Shown here piece after piece: positions 53,421 to 62,512 of a DNA stretch of 64,000 nucleotides. The DNA is from Parietichytrium sp. I65-24A (lineage: Eukaryota; Sar; Bigyra; Thraustochytrida; Thraustochytriidae). The stretch lies in assembly GCA_012862575.1 (NCBI GenBank), contig BLSF01000005.1, positions 310,001 through 374,000 on the forward strand, written 5' to 3'. The position numbers and the translations under genes were made by a program. The notes under the pieces were generated by a model. It was not told the DNA's origin. It was given only the letters and a program-made list of their open reading frames with translations, and ran no database searches. Position 1 is the first letter of the stretch. The number at the start of each line of letters is the position of its first letter.

Positions 53421-53455
53421 GTGAAAGAGAGAAAGAGAGAGAGAGAGAGAGAGAA
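53421..53455. repeat. (GA)n microsatellite
   Basis: About 15 GA units with two AAA interruptions. Confidence 0.9.
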
Positions 53456-53514
53456 GCATAGATAGATGGATGTTACGCTGGAGGCCGGAGCTGCTAAAGC
53501 TGTACTGACAGTGA

Positions 53515-53525
53515 GTACTGAGTAC
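53515..53525. promoter_or_regulatory. GTACTNAGTAC near-palindrome
   Basis: GTACTGAGTAC followed by AC, exactly as at 28550; about 370 bp upstream of the WD40 gene's ATG. Confidence 0.4.
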
Positions 53526-53817
53526 ACGGGATTACATTGTATTACATGGGTGGATGGCATGCCCTGTGGCTTACATTGCTTACATGGAGCTTTGTGGACT
53601 CTGCGGACTGTGAATGAAGGCGTGGGACAAGGTGAGGAATGAAAGTTTGTAAACACACTGTTGGCTGAGTTCATTTTGGATGTGTTGGCGTTCAGTGTCA
53701 CTAGTAAAGTGTAAATCGTACATCGAGAGATGGAGACAGCTCGAGGGTAAAGTCACAAAAAAGGAGGTCGATCAGGAGGAAAAGTCAGTCGTGGAAGATG
53801 GAAGAAGCGGTGCTTTT

Positions 53818-54900
53818 CTAATGGAATGTGGAAGAAGCGCACTGCTGCCACCACTGCTCGTGCTTGTTGAACCAGTCGATGGTCTGCTTCCAGCCCTCCT
53901 CGAAGGAAATTAGCGGTTTGTAGCCGAGATCGGTCTCTGCTGCGGAGATGTCGAAATACCGGTCGATTGTAAGCATGGCAAGGGTGAAAGGGGTGAGGCG
54001 GAACCTAACCCCGGTGGCCATCGTGACGCCACGAAGAAAGTATGCCGCGAGGAAAAGCACAAAGTACGGGACCTTGAATTTGGAGTACATGGAAGTGTAA
54101 CCCATGCCAACTCCAGCCTGGTCCAGTACGCCCCAGAACAGTTGCTCTGGGCCGTCAGTGACAATGTAAAAGTTGCCGAGGATTGGCGACCCCTGGTACA
54201 GCTTGTCATAAGCCAGGATGAGTCCATGGCAGTAGTTATCAACGTGGGTGAAAGAAACGCGGTTTTTCCCAGAACCCATGATGCGCAGCTTTCCAGAGCA
54301 CTGGGCTGCCATAAGATTCGGCAAGAAGAGCCCGTCGCGAGGGCCATACACCTGATGTGGTGCGATTGCCACCGTCATGAGGTCGTTAGAGCAAGCCTCG
54401 CGAAGAGCGATCTCTCCCATGGCTTTAGTCTCAGCGTAAGCCTCAAGGAACTCTCCAGGCGGTCTGATTTTCAGCTGGTTTTCGCGAAGGCCACTGATAT
54501 CCTTCCCGTCGAATCGGGTTGACGGAGAGCTCGAGGCGACCAGCTTCTTCACGCCATTCTTCTTACATGCCTCGATAACGTTGAGCGTGCCCTCGTAGTT
54601 GACCTTGAGGTAGGCGTCGTGTTTATGGTATGGTCCCACCAGAGCCGCAATGTGCCACACGCAGTCGGCGCCTTGGCAGATTTTCACCACATCATCCAGC
54701 TTGGTGAGATCTCCCTTCACGTACGTAACTCTCTTCTTCTGCTCTGCGGTCAGAAACTCCAGCTCAGGGTTCGAGTCCACGTCGTTCCTGTCGAAAGAAA
54801 CAACTTCCTTCGCGCCGAGCTGTACGAGCATCTCCACGAGTCTCCGGCCCACGAAGCCACTCCCGCCGGTTACCACTGCTTTGATGCCTTCCACACCCAT
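53818..54900 (-). CDS. NAD(P)-dependent sterol dehydrogenase/decarboxylase-like (3-beta-HSD family, NSDHL-like)
   Basis: A 360-aa protein from ATG 54900. The frame is open another 95 codons to a GTG but has no ATG and low-complexity sequence, so 54900 is preferred. The family oxidises 3-beta-hydroxysteroids; NSDHL/ERG26 removes C4 carboxyl groups of sterol precursors at the ER. Rossmann motif TGGSGFVGRRLVEML near the N-terminus, DRNDVDSN after beta-2, and catalytic Tyr-x3-Lys as YAETK near residue 154, with upstream Ser (SSPSTRF). PHQVYGPRDGLFLPNL and RVSFTHVDNYCHGLILA are characteristic of the 3-beta-HSD family and of NSDHL. A hydrophobic segment (VPYFVLFLAAYFLRGV) near residue 270 could anchor it to the ER. 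Substrate is inferred from family only; related plant and fungal members differ. Single exon. Confidence 0.85.
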   Translation of the reverse strand: MGVEGIKAVVTGGSGFVGRRLVEMLVQLGAKEVVSFDRNDVDSNPELEFLTAEQKKRVTYVKGDLTKLDDVVKICQGADCVWHIAALVGPYHKHDAYLKVNYEGTLNVIEACKKNGVKKLVASSSPSTRFDGKDISGLRENQLKIRPPGEFLEAYAETKAMGEIALREACSNDLMTVAIAPHQVYGPRDGLFLPNLMAAQCSGKLRIMGSGKNRVSFTHVDNYCHGLILAYDKLYQGSPILGNFYIVTDGPEQLFWGVLDQAGVGMGYTSMYSKFKVPYFVLFLAAYFLRGVTMATGVRFRLTPFTLAMLTIDRYFDISAAETDLGYKPLISFEEGWKQTIDWFNKHEQWWQQCASSTFH

Positions 54901-55245
54901 CTTGGCTCTCTTCTTTTTGCTCTGTCCTGTCCTGTCCTGCCTCGCTTCCACTAGGCTCGCCGCACTCTTGTCGTTGGCTTTCGGACGCCACCGAACGAAG
55001 CGAATGTGCTTAACAGAAAGCTCAAAGACTGCTTGTTCTCTCGCGTGTCCTCTGCAGGTGACGGATTGACGGATTGAAGGATTGACGTGTTGTTGATCGA
55101 GATGAATTGGCGGATTGACGAGGTCTTTCTTCCCTCCCTCTCCCTCCCTCCCAGCTGATCTAACTAACTTGTGACCTACGATCACTGAAGTCTAAACTAT
55201 GCCTCCGTTTGATCACGTTTCTCTCTCAAAGGTCAACACGGTACT

Positions 55246-55263
55246 GTACTGAGTACTCAGTAT
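55246..55263. promoter_or_regulatory. Overlapping GTACTNAGTAC near-palindromes
   Basis: GTACTGAGTACTCAGTAT: one perfect copy of the word plus an overlapping near copy, about 350 bp upstream of the dehydrogenase ATG. Confidence 0.4.
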
Positions 55264-56124
55264 CAGTACTGTTTTAGTACGCAGGATTGATGGGTGATGG
55301 CTGTCGAAGACTTTGATTGCGAATCTCTTCTTGGCGACCAACTCCTGACTTGATTTCTTTCTTTCTTTGTGTGTCTTTCTCCTTCGCTGGTAGTACCGGT
55401 ACAGGCATGAATGAAGAAGTCGCGTTCTCCTGCTCACAGATGGAAGTTTTGAACTCGTACGGGCCCTCACCGAAAACGAAAGAAAAGGAATGTTGTAGTC
55501 TGTTGATTGTCTGTTGATTGTTGATTGACAATGAAGCAATGACCATGACGAACGCCGCTGTCAGCCAGTCAACGCCCGATGAAAGGAAGGAAGAAAAGAA
55601 TATGATCAATCCATCCAAATTCCAAACTTTCCATCATCCCTCCTTTCTCGTGCTCAGCTACCCATTACAGCAACGGCTAACTAACCGTAGACCCGAGTAG
55701 GCAGCGTTTTTGATTGCGGCAACCATTGCGCTCCCCAGCCCAAGTCCGGAGGCATCTCCCTCGTCTGGCGCTCTGACAGCGTGGGTGTGCGCGGCTAGAT
55801 TGTGAGTCAGCAGGAGATGGCACAATCTGCGGCAATCCTCGGCGGGTAGCAACGACTAGGGTGACGGGGTAGCCACGTTGACCGCTGCGGAAGGTGTGGC
55901 ATGGAGAACGACCACTCCGGGGAGTGCCACAGTGTAGGGAGACAGAGAGACCGTGACTTTCATCCTCCGAAATTGTGGGAATGTTAGAATGTGAGAACGC
56001 GGGGATGTAAGCAAGAATGCGAGATGGGAAACGAAGCAGAGCGACGAATTGTCCGAGCTTTTCTTCAACGAATTGAAATGCAAATGAAACGAAAGAAAAG
56101 CTGTCCTCGTTTCGTTTGTCTGCC

Positions 56125-56150
56125 TGTTTGTTTGTTTGTTTGTTTGTTTG
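56125..56150. repeat. (GTTT)n microsatellite
   Basis: Six tandem GTTT units. Confidence 0.85.
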
Positions 56151-56781
56151 ACTCTGATTGATTGTGTTTTGTCGAAATCAATGATTGTAATTGTTTGCAA
56201 AAGGCCGACGCCAGCAGCGGTTACTAGGAATTGACACGTGGAAAACCGGTCAAGTAACGGCATCAATGGCATCGGACGCGCAACAACACAACGTCGCGAG
56301 TCAGGGCCTCTTCCGAAGGGAGGACTGTTCAAACTTGTTTGCAGTCTCTTTCTCAATTGATCGTGGTGATATATGCTTTGTTCGCTTAAAGGGGGGTGGA
56401 TAGAGCGATGAACGAAAGAGGGTGTCTGCTGCTCACCAAGACGATCGCCAGTGATCGCTCTGAGTGGAACTCGTCCAACGTTTTGGTTGGATCACGGCAC
56501 GTTTGCGGAGCCGGTTGTACTGAACCGCTCTGTTCGACGGTAGTACAGCGGACATCATCGTCCGACATGGTCATCGGTACAGTGAAAGAAAGGGGGGACA
56601 TCAGACTGTGCGTGGACTTGTGCATTCCAAAGCAATACACACACGTTCGAATAGTTGCAAACATTGGTATTCGATTTTAGCAGCCAAGTTTGTAGACTTT
56701 GCAAATTCAGCTTCTGTCACTTATCGCAGCGAGTTGGTTCTCTTCTGGGGAACTAGCCTGTTTGAACTGGCTTTGCTTGAG

Positions 56782-56816
56782 CGATTCGATTCGATTCGAT
56801 CCGATCCGATGCGATC
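56782..56816. repeat. GATTC/GATCC tandem repeat
   Basis: About six 5-bp units that change from GATTC to GATCC along the array. Confidence 0.85.
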
Positions 56817-57044
56817 CTCAAGAATTTGCTGCAGAACACCGAGCCAGGTTAAAGCTAAGTTCACTTTCCGCGCTCATGAGCGTACTTCCAAACGTGACTC
56901 GGACAGTGGAGGAAAACGGTTGCATGGATGTCGGTGGTCTCAAACATTGACGATCAAGAAAACAACGAGAACGATGACGGAGAAGACAAATAAAAATATT
57001 TTGTAGCTGATCTAAGCATATGATCCACTGCAGGGGATAATTTG

Positions 57045-58727
57045 TTACAGCTTGGACGGTCCTGGGTTCAAGGGCAAGTACCTGGCCAAGAATTGCAATG
57101 TCTCAGAAGTGAACCTGTCATTCTGATCACCCACAATCATGTGCGCCGCATCCTCAACGTCCACGAAGCTGGCGTTCTTCATATTAGCGACGAGATCACG
57201 AACGGATTGCATGGACACGACATCGGTGTTACGGCCACGCAAAATCAACGTCGGCGTGGATGTTTGGGATGCCTGTGAAAGCAAAATGCTGCCCAATGCT
57301 GTCAAAGATGCCTCTGAAGGGTCGTCGTCAGGAACAAACGCAGGGTCCCAGTGCCAGACATAGCGACCGTCCGCCTCACGCTTGCGAAGGTTTTTTAACA
57401 AACCTTGCACTCCAGAGTCGCCCTCGGTAGCGGATCCTTGCTCCTTGGCGGCAGACTTGTACTTGCGAACAGATTCTGCAGCCTCTTCCAAGGTGGCAAA
57501 GCCACTCTTTCCTGTCTCTTTCATCCATGTTGTAATTCTTGAGACTCCTCCAAGAGACATTTTGGGGGTGATGTCAACAAGGAGAATTGCTTTTGCTATC
57601 TGCTTCGCAGTTTGCGAAGCGAGAGTAGCCAAACCGCCCATAGACGCCCCTACGATGGCAAACCCTTCGGGATGGTCGGCGAGCTTTAAAGTCGAAATCA
57701 AGCCGTCAAGGTCCATTCCCATTGCCTTAATACCGTATCTTTCTTGGAAATTGATGCCCTGACGCTTGTCCCAATAGCTGTCCCCATGGCCCTTCTGGTC
57801 AACAGTCATGCAGCAGTAGCCTTTCTGCGCAATTTGTGCGGCTGCCTTGTCCCATGAATGCCTTGTTTGGCCGCCCCCGTGAAGAAATAATATGATGGGG
57901 TTCGCGGCATAGCCAAACAAGTCCAAGGCAATCTCGCCGCCGTCGACGCCTGCTTTATACTTTAGGTGCGTCGGCTTTGAGCAGGCAGTGGAAGGGTCAG
58001 GGACAAGCAGCGTTTCTGGCACCCCGAGCACTTTTGCAAGTTGCCGCAGAGCTTCTTTTTGCCTGCCAATCTCGACCTTGACGGTCTTCCAACCGAATTG
58101 TTCGGCGGCTTTTAGGTTCATCCCGATGTCGTCCAAGAACGCCACCTTTGTGGGCTCTACTTTGATGATCTCGCAAGCCAACTTGTAAATCCGAGGGTCT
58201 GGCTTTCGCAGTCCGACCACCGAGCTCTCAATAATCTCATCAAAGAAGCACTTTAAAAAATTTGTTGAGCTCGAGTCTTTGGCCGAGTCCTTGTCTGCTT
58301 CATCGATTTGCCAATTGTTCGTGAGAGCCGCTGTCTTGTACCCAAGGCCGCGCAGCACGAAAAGAGCGTGGCACATGTCTGGCGATATTGCCGCCGCCTT
58401 CTCCATCATCATTCGGAAGAGTTCAACGGTATCTATCTGCACTTTCTCAGGCAGCTTTGGCACCGGCTTGCCCTTCTTCTTGAGGTAGATTTCCAGCGCC
58501 TTCAGATTCGATGTATTCTCCAGCTCCTCCTTGAACTCTCTATAAAACGCCTGCATTCCCAGCTCCCCGCGCTCCAGCCTTTGAAATGCTCCATCTTTCC
58601 CACGAGTCACAATCGCCACGTTCACGTACCCATCCGGCACCCCGTGCTTCTTCTCGTACTCTGCGATTCCCTGCAGCGGACTTCCGAGCACCACGCCGCC
58701 AAGGTCGAAAACAACTGCTTCTGCCAT
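57045..58727 (-). CDS. HAD-like domain fused to a serine alpha/beta-hydrolase
   Basis: A 560-aa protein from ATG 58727; the frame is open another 47 codons to a GTG but without ATG. Residues about 1-225 are a HAD-like phosphatase domain of the EPHX2/ACAD10 type: VVFDLGGVVLGSP (nucleophile Asp; the usual second Asp is Gly), AALTNNW, KPDPRIYKLACEI and AFLDDIGMNLKAA. Residues about 265-560 are an alpha/beta hydrolase: oxyanion loop LHGGGQTRHSWD, nucleophile elbow GASMGG with Ser near 360, late acid region RGRNTDVVS, and the His in VEDAAHMIVGDQ. The order is that of mammalian soluble epoxide hydrolase, but epoxide hydrolases use Asp at the nucleophile. With Ser this is more likely an esterase or perhydrolase-type enzyme. 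The WHWDPAFVP motif is common in such hydrolases. Substrate unknown; cytosolic by lack of signals. Confidence 0.88.
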   Translation of the reverse strand: MAEAVVFDLGGVVLGSPLQGIAEYEKKHGVPDGYVNVAIVTRGKDGAFQRLERGELGMQAFYREFKEELENTSNLKALEIYLKKKGKPVPKLPEKVQIDTVELFRMMMEKAAAISPDMCHALFVLRGLGYKTAALTNNWQIDEADKDSAKDSSSTNFLKCFFDEIIESSVVGLRKPDPRIYKLACEIIKVEPTKVAFLDDIGMNLKAAEQFGWKTVKVEIGRQKEALRQLAKVLGVPETLLVPDPSTACSKPTHLKYKAGVDGGEIALDLFGYAANPIILFLHGGGQTRHSWDKAAAQIAQKGYCCMTVDQKGHGDSYWDKRQGINFQERYGIKAMGMDLDGLISTLKLADHPEGFAIVGASMGGLATLASQTAKQIAKAILLVDITPKMSLGGVSRITTWMKETGKSGFATLEEAAESVRKYKSAAKEQGSATEGDSGVQGLLKNLRKREADGRYVWHWDPAFVPDDDPSEASLTALGSILLSQASQTSTPTLILRGRNTDVVSMQSVRDLVANMKNASFVDVEDAAHMIVGDQNDRFTSETLQFLARYLPLNPGPSKL

Positions 58728-58894
58728 ACTTGCACTTGCACTTGCACGTCCGCCTCTTCCTCTGGCTTTCGGCCCAACTTTTTCGCAGGTTCCCCGTCCA
58801 CGTGGCTGGTTCCTTCGCTGCCTGACTGCACCTGCGCCTGTCAGTCCGATACTTAGGTCTTTGTGCACTGTGCCCGGGTGGGTTCATCAAGAGG

Positions 58895-58940
58895 GGTTCT
58901 CCGGTTCTCCGGTTCTCCGGTTCTCCGGTTCTCCGGTTCC
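58895..58940. repeat. 8-bp minisatellite (GGTTCTCC)
   Basis: Five and a half perfect units, about 170 bp upstream of the HAD-hydrolase ATG. Confidence 0.92.
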
Positions 58941-59562
58941 TTGGACGCGGTGAGAGTCGTGCACGAGACGGGAGCTCTTTCCCCCGTGCTCTTTGGAACC
59001 AGCTCTTCGACACTTGAACTGCTCGGCTGTTCGGTCCTTGCAGTCCTTGCCCACGGAACCCGAACCCAAAAGTTTGGCCACGCGATGTTTCAATCGTGCT
59101 TACTAAGCTTGGCTATGCTTGGCTTTTAATCTTGCTAATGGGGCGGACTCAGACCAAAATGGGTACCGCATGTTGGGGCTACGGTTTTCCATGGGCAATC
59201 GGGTTATTCCATCGAGTTAGCAAAGCACCTAGCGCATCGTTACACAATAAGTGAGCAGCGGTTACCACATGTAACCACTCTTAATTCTACAACATTTCAT
59301 GGTAAGATCGAACTGTAGTCATCGTTAGTGAACCCCCATCTATCACCACTAGTAGACAGTTCTGTAGAGTAAGAAAAGAACAAAGGAAGCGGGCAGTAAA
59401 AAAGGGGGGGGGGAAAGGAGGGAAAAAAGGATAGAAAAAGGGGAGGAAAAAAGCCAGAGAAAAGCCAACCCACAATCTCAGAGCGAGTGCAGCAGCCAAA
59501 CGAAGCGATCAGGAACGGTTCCGCTTGACGCGCCAGTCCTCGGTTCTCGGTTCCGCGCCAGT

Positions 59563-59590
59563 CCCAGGTCCCCAGGTCCCCAGGTCCCCG
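59563..59590. repeat. 8-bp minisatellite (CAGGTCCC)
   Basis: Three perfect units plus a partial, followed by CGGTTCTCG, about 190 bp before the SWIB gene. Confidence 0.88.
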
Positions 59591-59776
59591 GTTCTCGCAG
59601 ATTTTGCGGTTCTTGCGGTTGCCGGGTCCCCCTTCGCCATCGTGGATTAAATAAATCTCTTTCACTCCTTTCACGCGCGAGTGATCAGACCGCGTGGCCG
59701 CGCGGTAGACATACACCCGCAATAGAGCGCGAAAACGGTAGGCAGAAGCGGTAGGAAGCGGTAGGAAGCGGGCGCA

Positions 59777-61285
59777 ATGGACGACGAGGTGCGGCGAGTG
59801 GTGGAGGACTTCATCCAGGGAAAAAGTCTGAAATATGTCAAGCTCAAGGAGGTGCGCGAGCATGTGAGCGTGATGCTGGGCGTGATGCCCAAGAAAGAGC
59901 AGATTATGACGATTCTACTCAACTTGCAAGAAGGAGAGAATGCCAAGGACGCCGGTTCCGCGATCGCGCAGGGCAGCGCCGCGGACGGGGACGGGGACGC
60001 TCACGTTGGGGATGATAATGAGGAGGACGAAGATGAAGAAGAAGAGGAGGAGGAGGAGGACGACGAGGAAGATCAGGATTACGAGGAGGGCGACGGCGAT
60101 GAGGATGCGGAGGAGGAGGAAGAAGATGGAGAGGACGACGGAGAGGACGAAGGGTCCCAGGTGAAGCCGTCGTCGATGTACCGGCGCAAGTACTGGCTGA
60201 CGCAGCCGCTTGTAGAAGTGGTAGGTTCCTCGAACGCTACGCTGTACGAAACGATAAAGGCGGTGAACAAGCATATCCGCGATTATCAGCTGTCCAGCAC
60301 GGAGGACCTGAAGGAAATTTACTGCAACACTGTGCTCAAGAGCATCTTTCACCGAGACAAAATCGATGTCTCGGAGATTCGCCCGCTGCTGAGAGAGCAA
60401 TTTCAGCAGCTCACGGCATGCGCGAGTGAGGTAGACGCGGACGGGAAACCGTCTTCGCGCTCTGTAAAGCGGCCCGCAAAGAAAAAGCCCAAGCGTTCAG
60501 AGGCGCGGGGTGGATTCGGAGTGCAGGCGCTCGTGATTTCCCCGGCCCTTCGTGAGCTTGTGGGCGAGACGGAAATGACTCGCACCAAAGTGGTCAAGGC
60601 AGTCTGGAAATACATCAAGGACAACAACCTTCAGAACCCGGACGATCGCCGCAAGATCTTTTGTGACGAAGCTCTGTACAAAGTTTTCCGCAGGGACGTG
60701 ATCAATATGTTTCAGCTGAACAAATACCTGACAGTACATCTCATGACGCAGGAGCAGGCAAACAACGGGGAGCCGTTCCCGCTGCATTTGTTAGATTTGA
60801 CACAGGAGGAATTCGACAAAGCCAAAGGCCCTGAGAGCAAGTCCAAGAAACGAAAGCGCGAAGCGAAAGCTACTGCGGACCAGCCAAAAAAGAAGAGGGG
60901 TGGTTTTAAAGCCAAGGTGCCACTTAGCGAGGAGCTCTCGAATTTCATGGGCGGACAGCCCGAAGCCACTCGAGGTGAGGTGGTCAAGCAGCTGTGGGTG
61001 CATATCAGAGCCCACGGCTTGCGCAATCCCGCTAACAAGCAGGAAATTGTCTGCGACGACGTACTGCGCAGTTTGCTTGGCCAGGATGTTGTCACTCAGT
61101 TTAGTATGAACAAGTATATCCAGCCGCACTTCATCAAAGGTGGCGCAAAGAAGCGAGAAAGCTCCCCCGCCTCTCTTGAAGATGTGGGCCATGCTGGGAT
61201 TGGCCACGACCACTTGCATCACGATGTGCAGCACCATCACGTCCTCCATGACCACGACCAAATCCCACAAGACTCTGAGGTCTAG
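59777..61285 (+). CDS. DEK_C plus three SWIB/MDM2 domains, chromatin-associated protein
   Basis: A 502-aa protein from ATG 59777. Residues 1-55 match a DEK C-terminal-type helical domain (RRVVEDFIQGKSLKYVKLKE). A long acidic run (about 70-125, almost all Asp/Glu) follows. Then three SWIB domains: about 135-215 (YWLTQPLVEVVGSSNATLYE, DLKEIYCNTVLKSIF), about 250-330 (LVISPALRELVGETEMTRTK, DRRKIFCDEALYKVF) and about 385-465 (LSEELSNFMGGQPEATRGEV, NKQEIVCDDVLRSLLG). A Lys-rich NLS-like segment (KKRKREAKATADQPKKKRGG) separates the second and third. The tail is His-rich (HDHLHHDVQHHHVLHDHD). SWIB domains occur in SWI/SNF BAF60/SWP73 and in chromatin/rRNA transcription proteins such as yeast UAF30. 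Three in one chain is more than usual. The nuclear role is inferred. Confidence 0.9.
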   Translation: MDDEVRRVVEDFIQGKSLKYVKLKEVREHVSVMLGVMPKKEQIMTILLNLQEGENAKDAGSAIAQGSAADGDGDAHVGDDNEEDEDEEEEEEEEDDEEDQDYEEGDGDEDAEEEEEDGEDDGEDEGSQVKPSSMYRRKYWLTQPLVEVVGSSNATLYETIKAVNKHIRDYQLSSTEDLKEIYCNTVLKSIFHRDKIDVSEIRPLLREQFQQLTACASEVDADGKPSSRSVKRPAKKKPKRSEARGGFGVQALVISPALRELVGETEMTRTKVVKAVWKYIKDNNLQNPDDRRKIFCDEALYKVFRRDVINMFQLNKYLTVHLMTQEQANNGEPFPLHLLDLTQEEFDKAKGPESKSKKRKREAKATADQPKKKRGGFKAKVPLSEELSNFMGGQPEATRGEVVKQLWVHIRAHGLRNPANKQEIVCDDVLRSLLGQDVVTQFSMNKYIQPHFIKGGAKKRESSPASLEDVGHAGIGHDHLHHDVQHHHVLHDHDQIPQDSEV

Positions 61286-61406
61286 TGTGCCCTTGGCCGC
61301 CGCTCATCATCATTCACAATCCACGTCTTTCTGGGGAGGGAAAAGTTTGGGAAACTCGCCAATCTTTCAATGCAAATGTTTTTTATATACTCAATATCAA
61401 CACTGC

Positions 61407-61607
61407 TCACTCACGCGCTTTTGGATAAAAGTGATCGTTGCCATCAACGAGTAAACCTTCAATTTCTTTCATTTTCTTTGACCTTTTCACAGCGAGTTCA
61501 TCTACTTTCTTGACAAATGAGTCTTCAAAGAACGAGCCCTTCGACAAACGATTGTTTGCGAGAGGCGCTGGAAGTAGTCGCCGCTTCTGTTCAGAGAACA
61601 CTGTCCG
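61407..61607 (-). CDS. Possible 3' exon on the minus strand, 66 codons
   Basis: An open frame with protein-like content (VFSEQKRRLLPAPLANNRL, KGSFFEDSFVKKVDELAVK, RSKKMKEIEGLLVDGN) and a stop at 61407. It is preceded by a good acceptor: a pyrimidine-rich run from about 61633 to 61609 ending in CTTTAG. The frame has no ATG near its 5' end, so it would be the last exon of a minus-strand gene. One phase-compatible partner is the membrane protein at 61793-62512, whose tail contains a GTGACA donor (61837-61832) in phase 0. Splicing there would replace the last 15 residues or so with this exon. The donor is weak, so this is a suggestion only. Confidence 0.35.
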   Translation of the reverse strand, partial: RTVFSEQKRRLLPAPLANNRLSKGSFFEDSFVKKVDELAVKRSKKMKEIEGLLVDGNDHFYPKARE

Positions 61608-61792
61608 CTAAAGAGAGGAAAAGAAAATGAAATGAAACAAAGCAAGTGATATGGACAAAATTAGGTTGGTTGGTTAGTAAATTACAGATCGGATTACTCC
61701 CGAACCACTCGGGCACGGGAAACTTTTCAAGCAGGATCACATATTATTCGTTACAGACACAGCATTTCCAAACGCGGATAAACGGGAAAGTT

Positions 61793-62512
61793 CTAAACTG
61801 TAATGAGAGGTTTTTCCAGCTGCTTGTTTGATGTCACGGATGGACGGGAGCTCTTGCTCCAAGGATACCAGCTGGACGCCACCACGGAGTCTTCAGAGGT
61901 TGCCTGTGGCTGCTTGAAGCGAGCGCAGTTTTCTACGTCGTCGAGTATAGCCCATTCGACAACGTATGTTTTCTCGTCGTCCGACTGCGACGCAGCGCAG
62001 AGGTTCAGGAAGAAGACGTAGAGTGACACGAAGAGAGCAAGGATCAAGAGCATAGGTGGGGATTTGACGCACGAGTACGTGATAGTCAAAATGACCCCTG
62101 GCAGTGCTTCATCACCATCATCATCTTCAGCAACATCCACCACCATTTCGGTATCAAAGCCGTTGTTCGGGTTCGTCAACCACGACAGGAGCCAATAGCC
62201 CTCCGCAGTGGTCTCCACCAACAAGTCGTACTCTGCGCTGTCCAGCGCTTCTGACCCGATCTCCACATCCACGTCCACCACTGCCACATCATCCACGTCC
62301 ACCACCAAGTCCGCGCCTTCTGCGAGCTCCAGCTCCACCACGTCCAATGTCACAGTGTCATCAGACCCTGCCTCTCCGCCCACGAAAGCCACTTCAATGT
62401 AGTCTATGAGCTCGCTCAGCCCGTCGCCAACGCCTGCATCAGCGACCCCAGCGCAGCTCCCCGCCACTGCGGCCACGCCCAGGGCAACCTTCAGACACCT
62501 TCCTCCGAACAT
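61793..62512 (-). CDS. Small secretory-pathway membrane protein with acidic lumenal region
   Basis: A 239-aa protein from ATG 62512. It has a cleavable-looking signal peptide (CLKVALGVAAVAGSCAGVADA). An acidic, Val/Asp/Glu-rich region of about 120 residues follows (DDTVTLDVVELELAEGADLV, VDVDDVAVVDVDVEIGSEAL). A transmembrane helix comes next (PPMLLILALFVSLYVFFLNL, about residues 153-172) and then a 65-residue cytoplasmic tail. Predicted type I topology. No family recognised. The 3' end may be alternatively spliced to the exon at 61407-61607. It converges with the SWIB gene. Confidence 0.75.
   Translation of the reverse strand: MFGGRCLKVALGVAAVAGSCAGVADAGVGDGLSELIDYIEVAFVGGEAGSDDTVTLDVVELELAEGADLVVDVDDVAVVDVDVEIGSEALDSAEYDLLVETTAEGYWLLSWLTNPNNGFDTEMVVDVAEDDDGDEALPGVILTITYSCVKSPPMLLILALFVSLYVFFLNLCAASQSDDEKTYVVEWAILDDVENCARFKQPQATSEDSVVASSWYPWSKSSRPSVTSNKQLEKPLITV

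Larger units (their letters stand above)
53144..53817. other. Upstream region of the WD40 gene, 3' flank of the dehydrogenase gene
   Basis: Contains a 9-bp minisatellite (53198-53266), an 8-bp repeat (cccagtgt, about 53287-53313), a GA microsatellite (53421-53455) and a GTACTGAGTAC site (53515-53525). No gene was seen. Confidence 0.6.
54901..57044. other. Intergenic region, about 2.1 kb, no gene recognised
   Basis: It contains GTACTGAGTAC and GTACTCAGTAT at 55246-55263 with more GTAC steps to 55280, a TTTC-rich spot near 55350, GTTT repeats (56125-56150) and a GATTC/GATCC tandem repeat (56782-56816). Open frames are short and lack domain or codon character. Confidence 0.5.
58728..59776. other. 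Divergent intergenic region upstream of the HAD-hydrolase and SWIB genes
   Basis: It contains two 8-bp minisatellites (58895-58940 and 59563-59590), a G run with surrounding A/G-rich sequence near 59400-59450, and ggtt/cggttctc motifs repeated around 59540-59600. No gene was seen. Confidence 0.6.
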
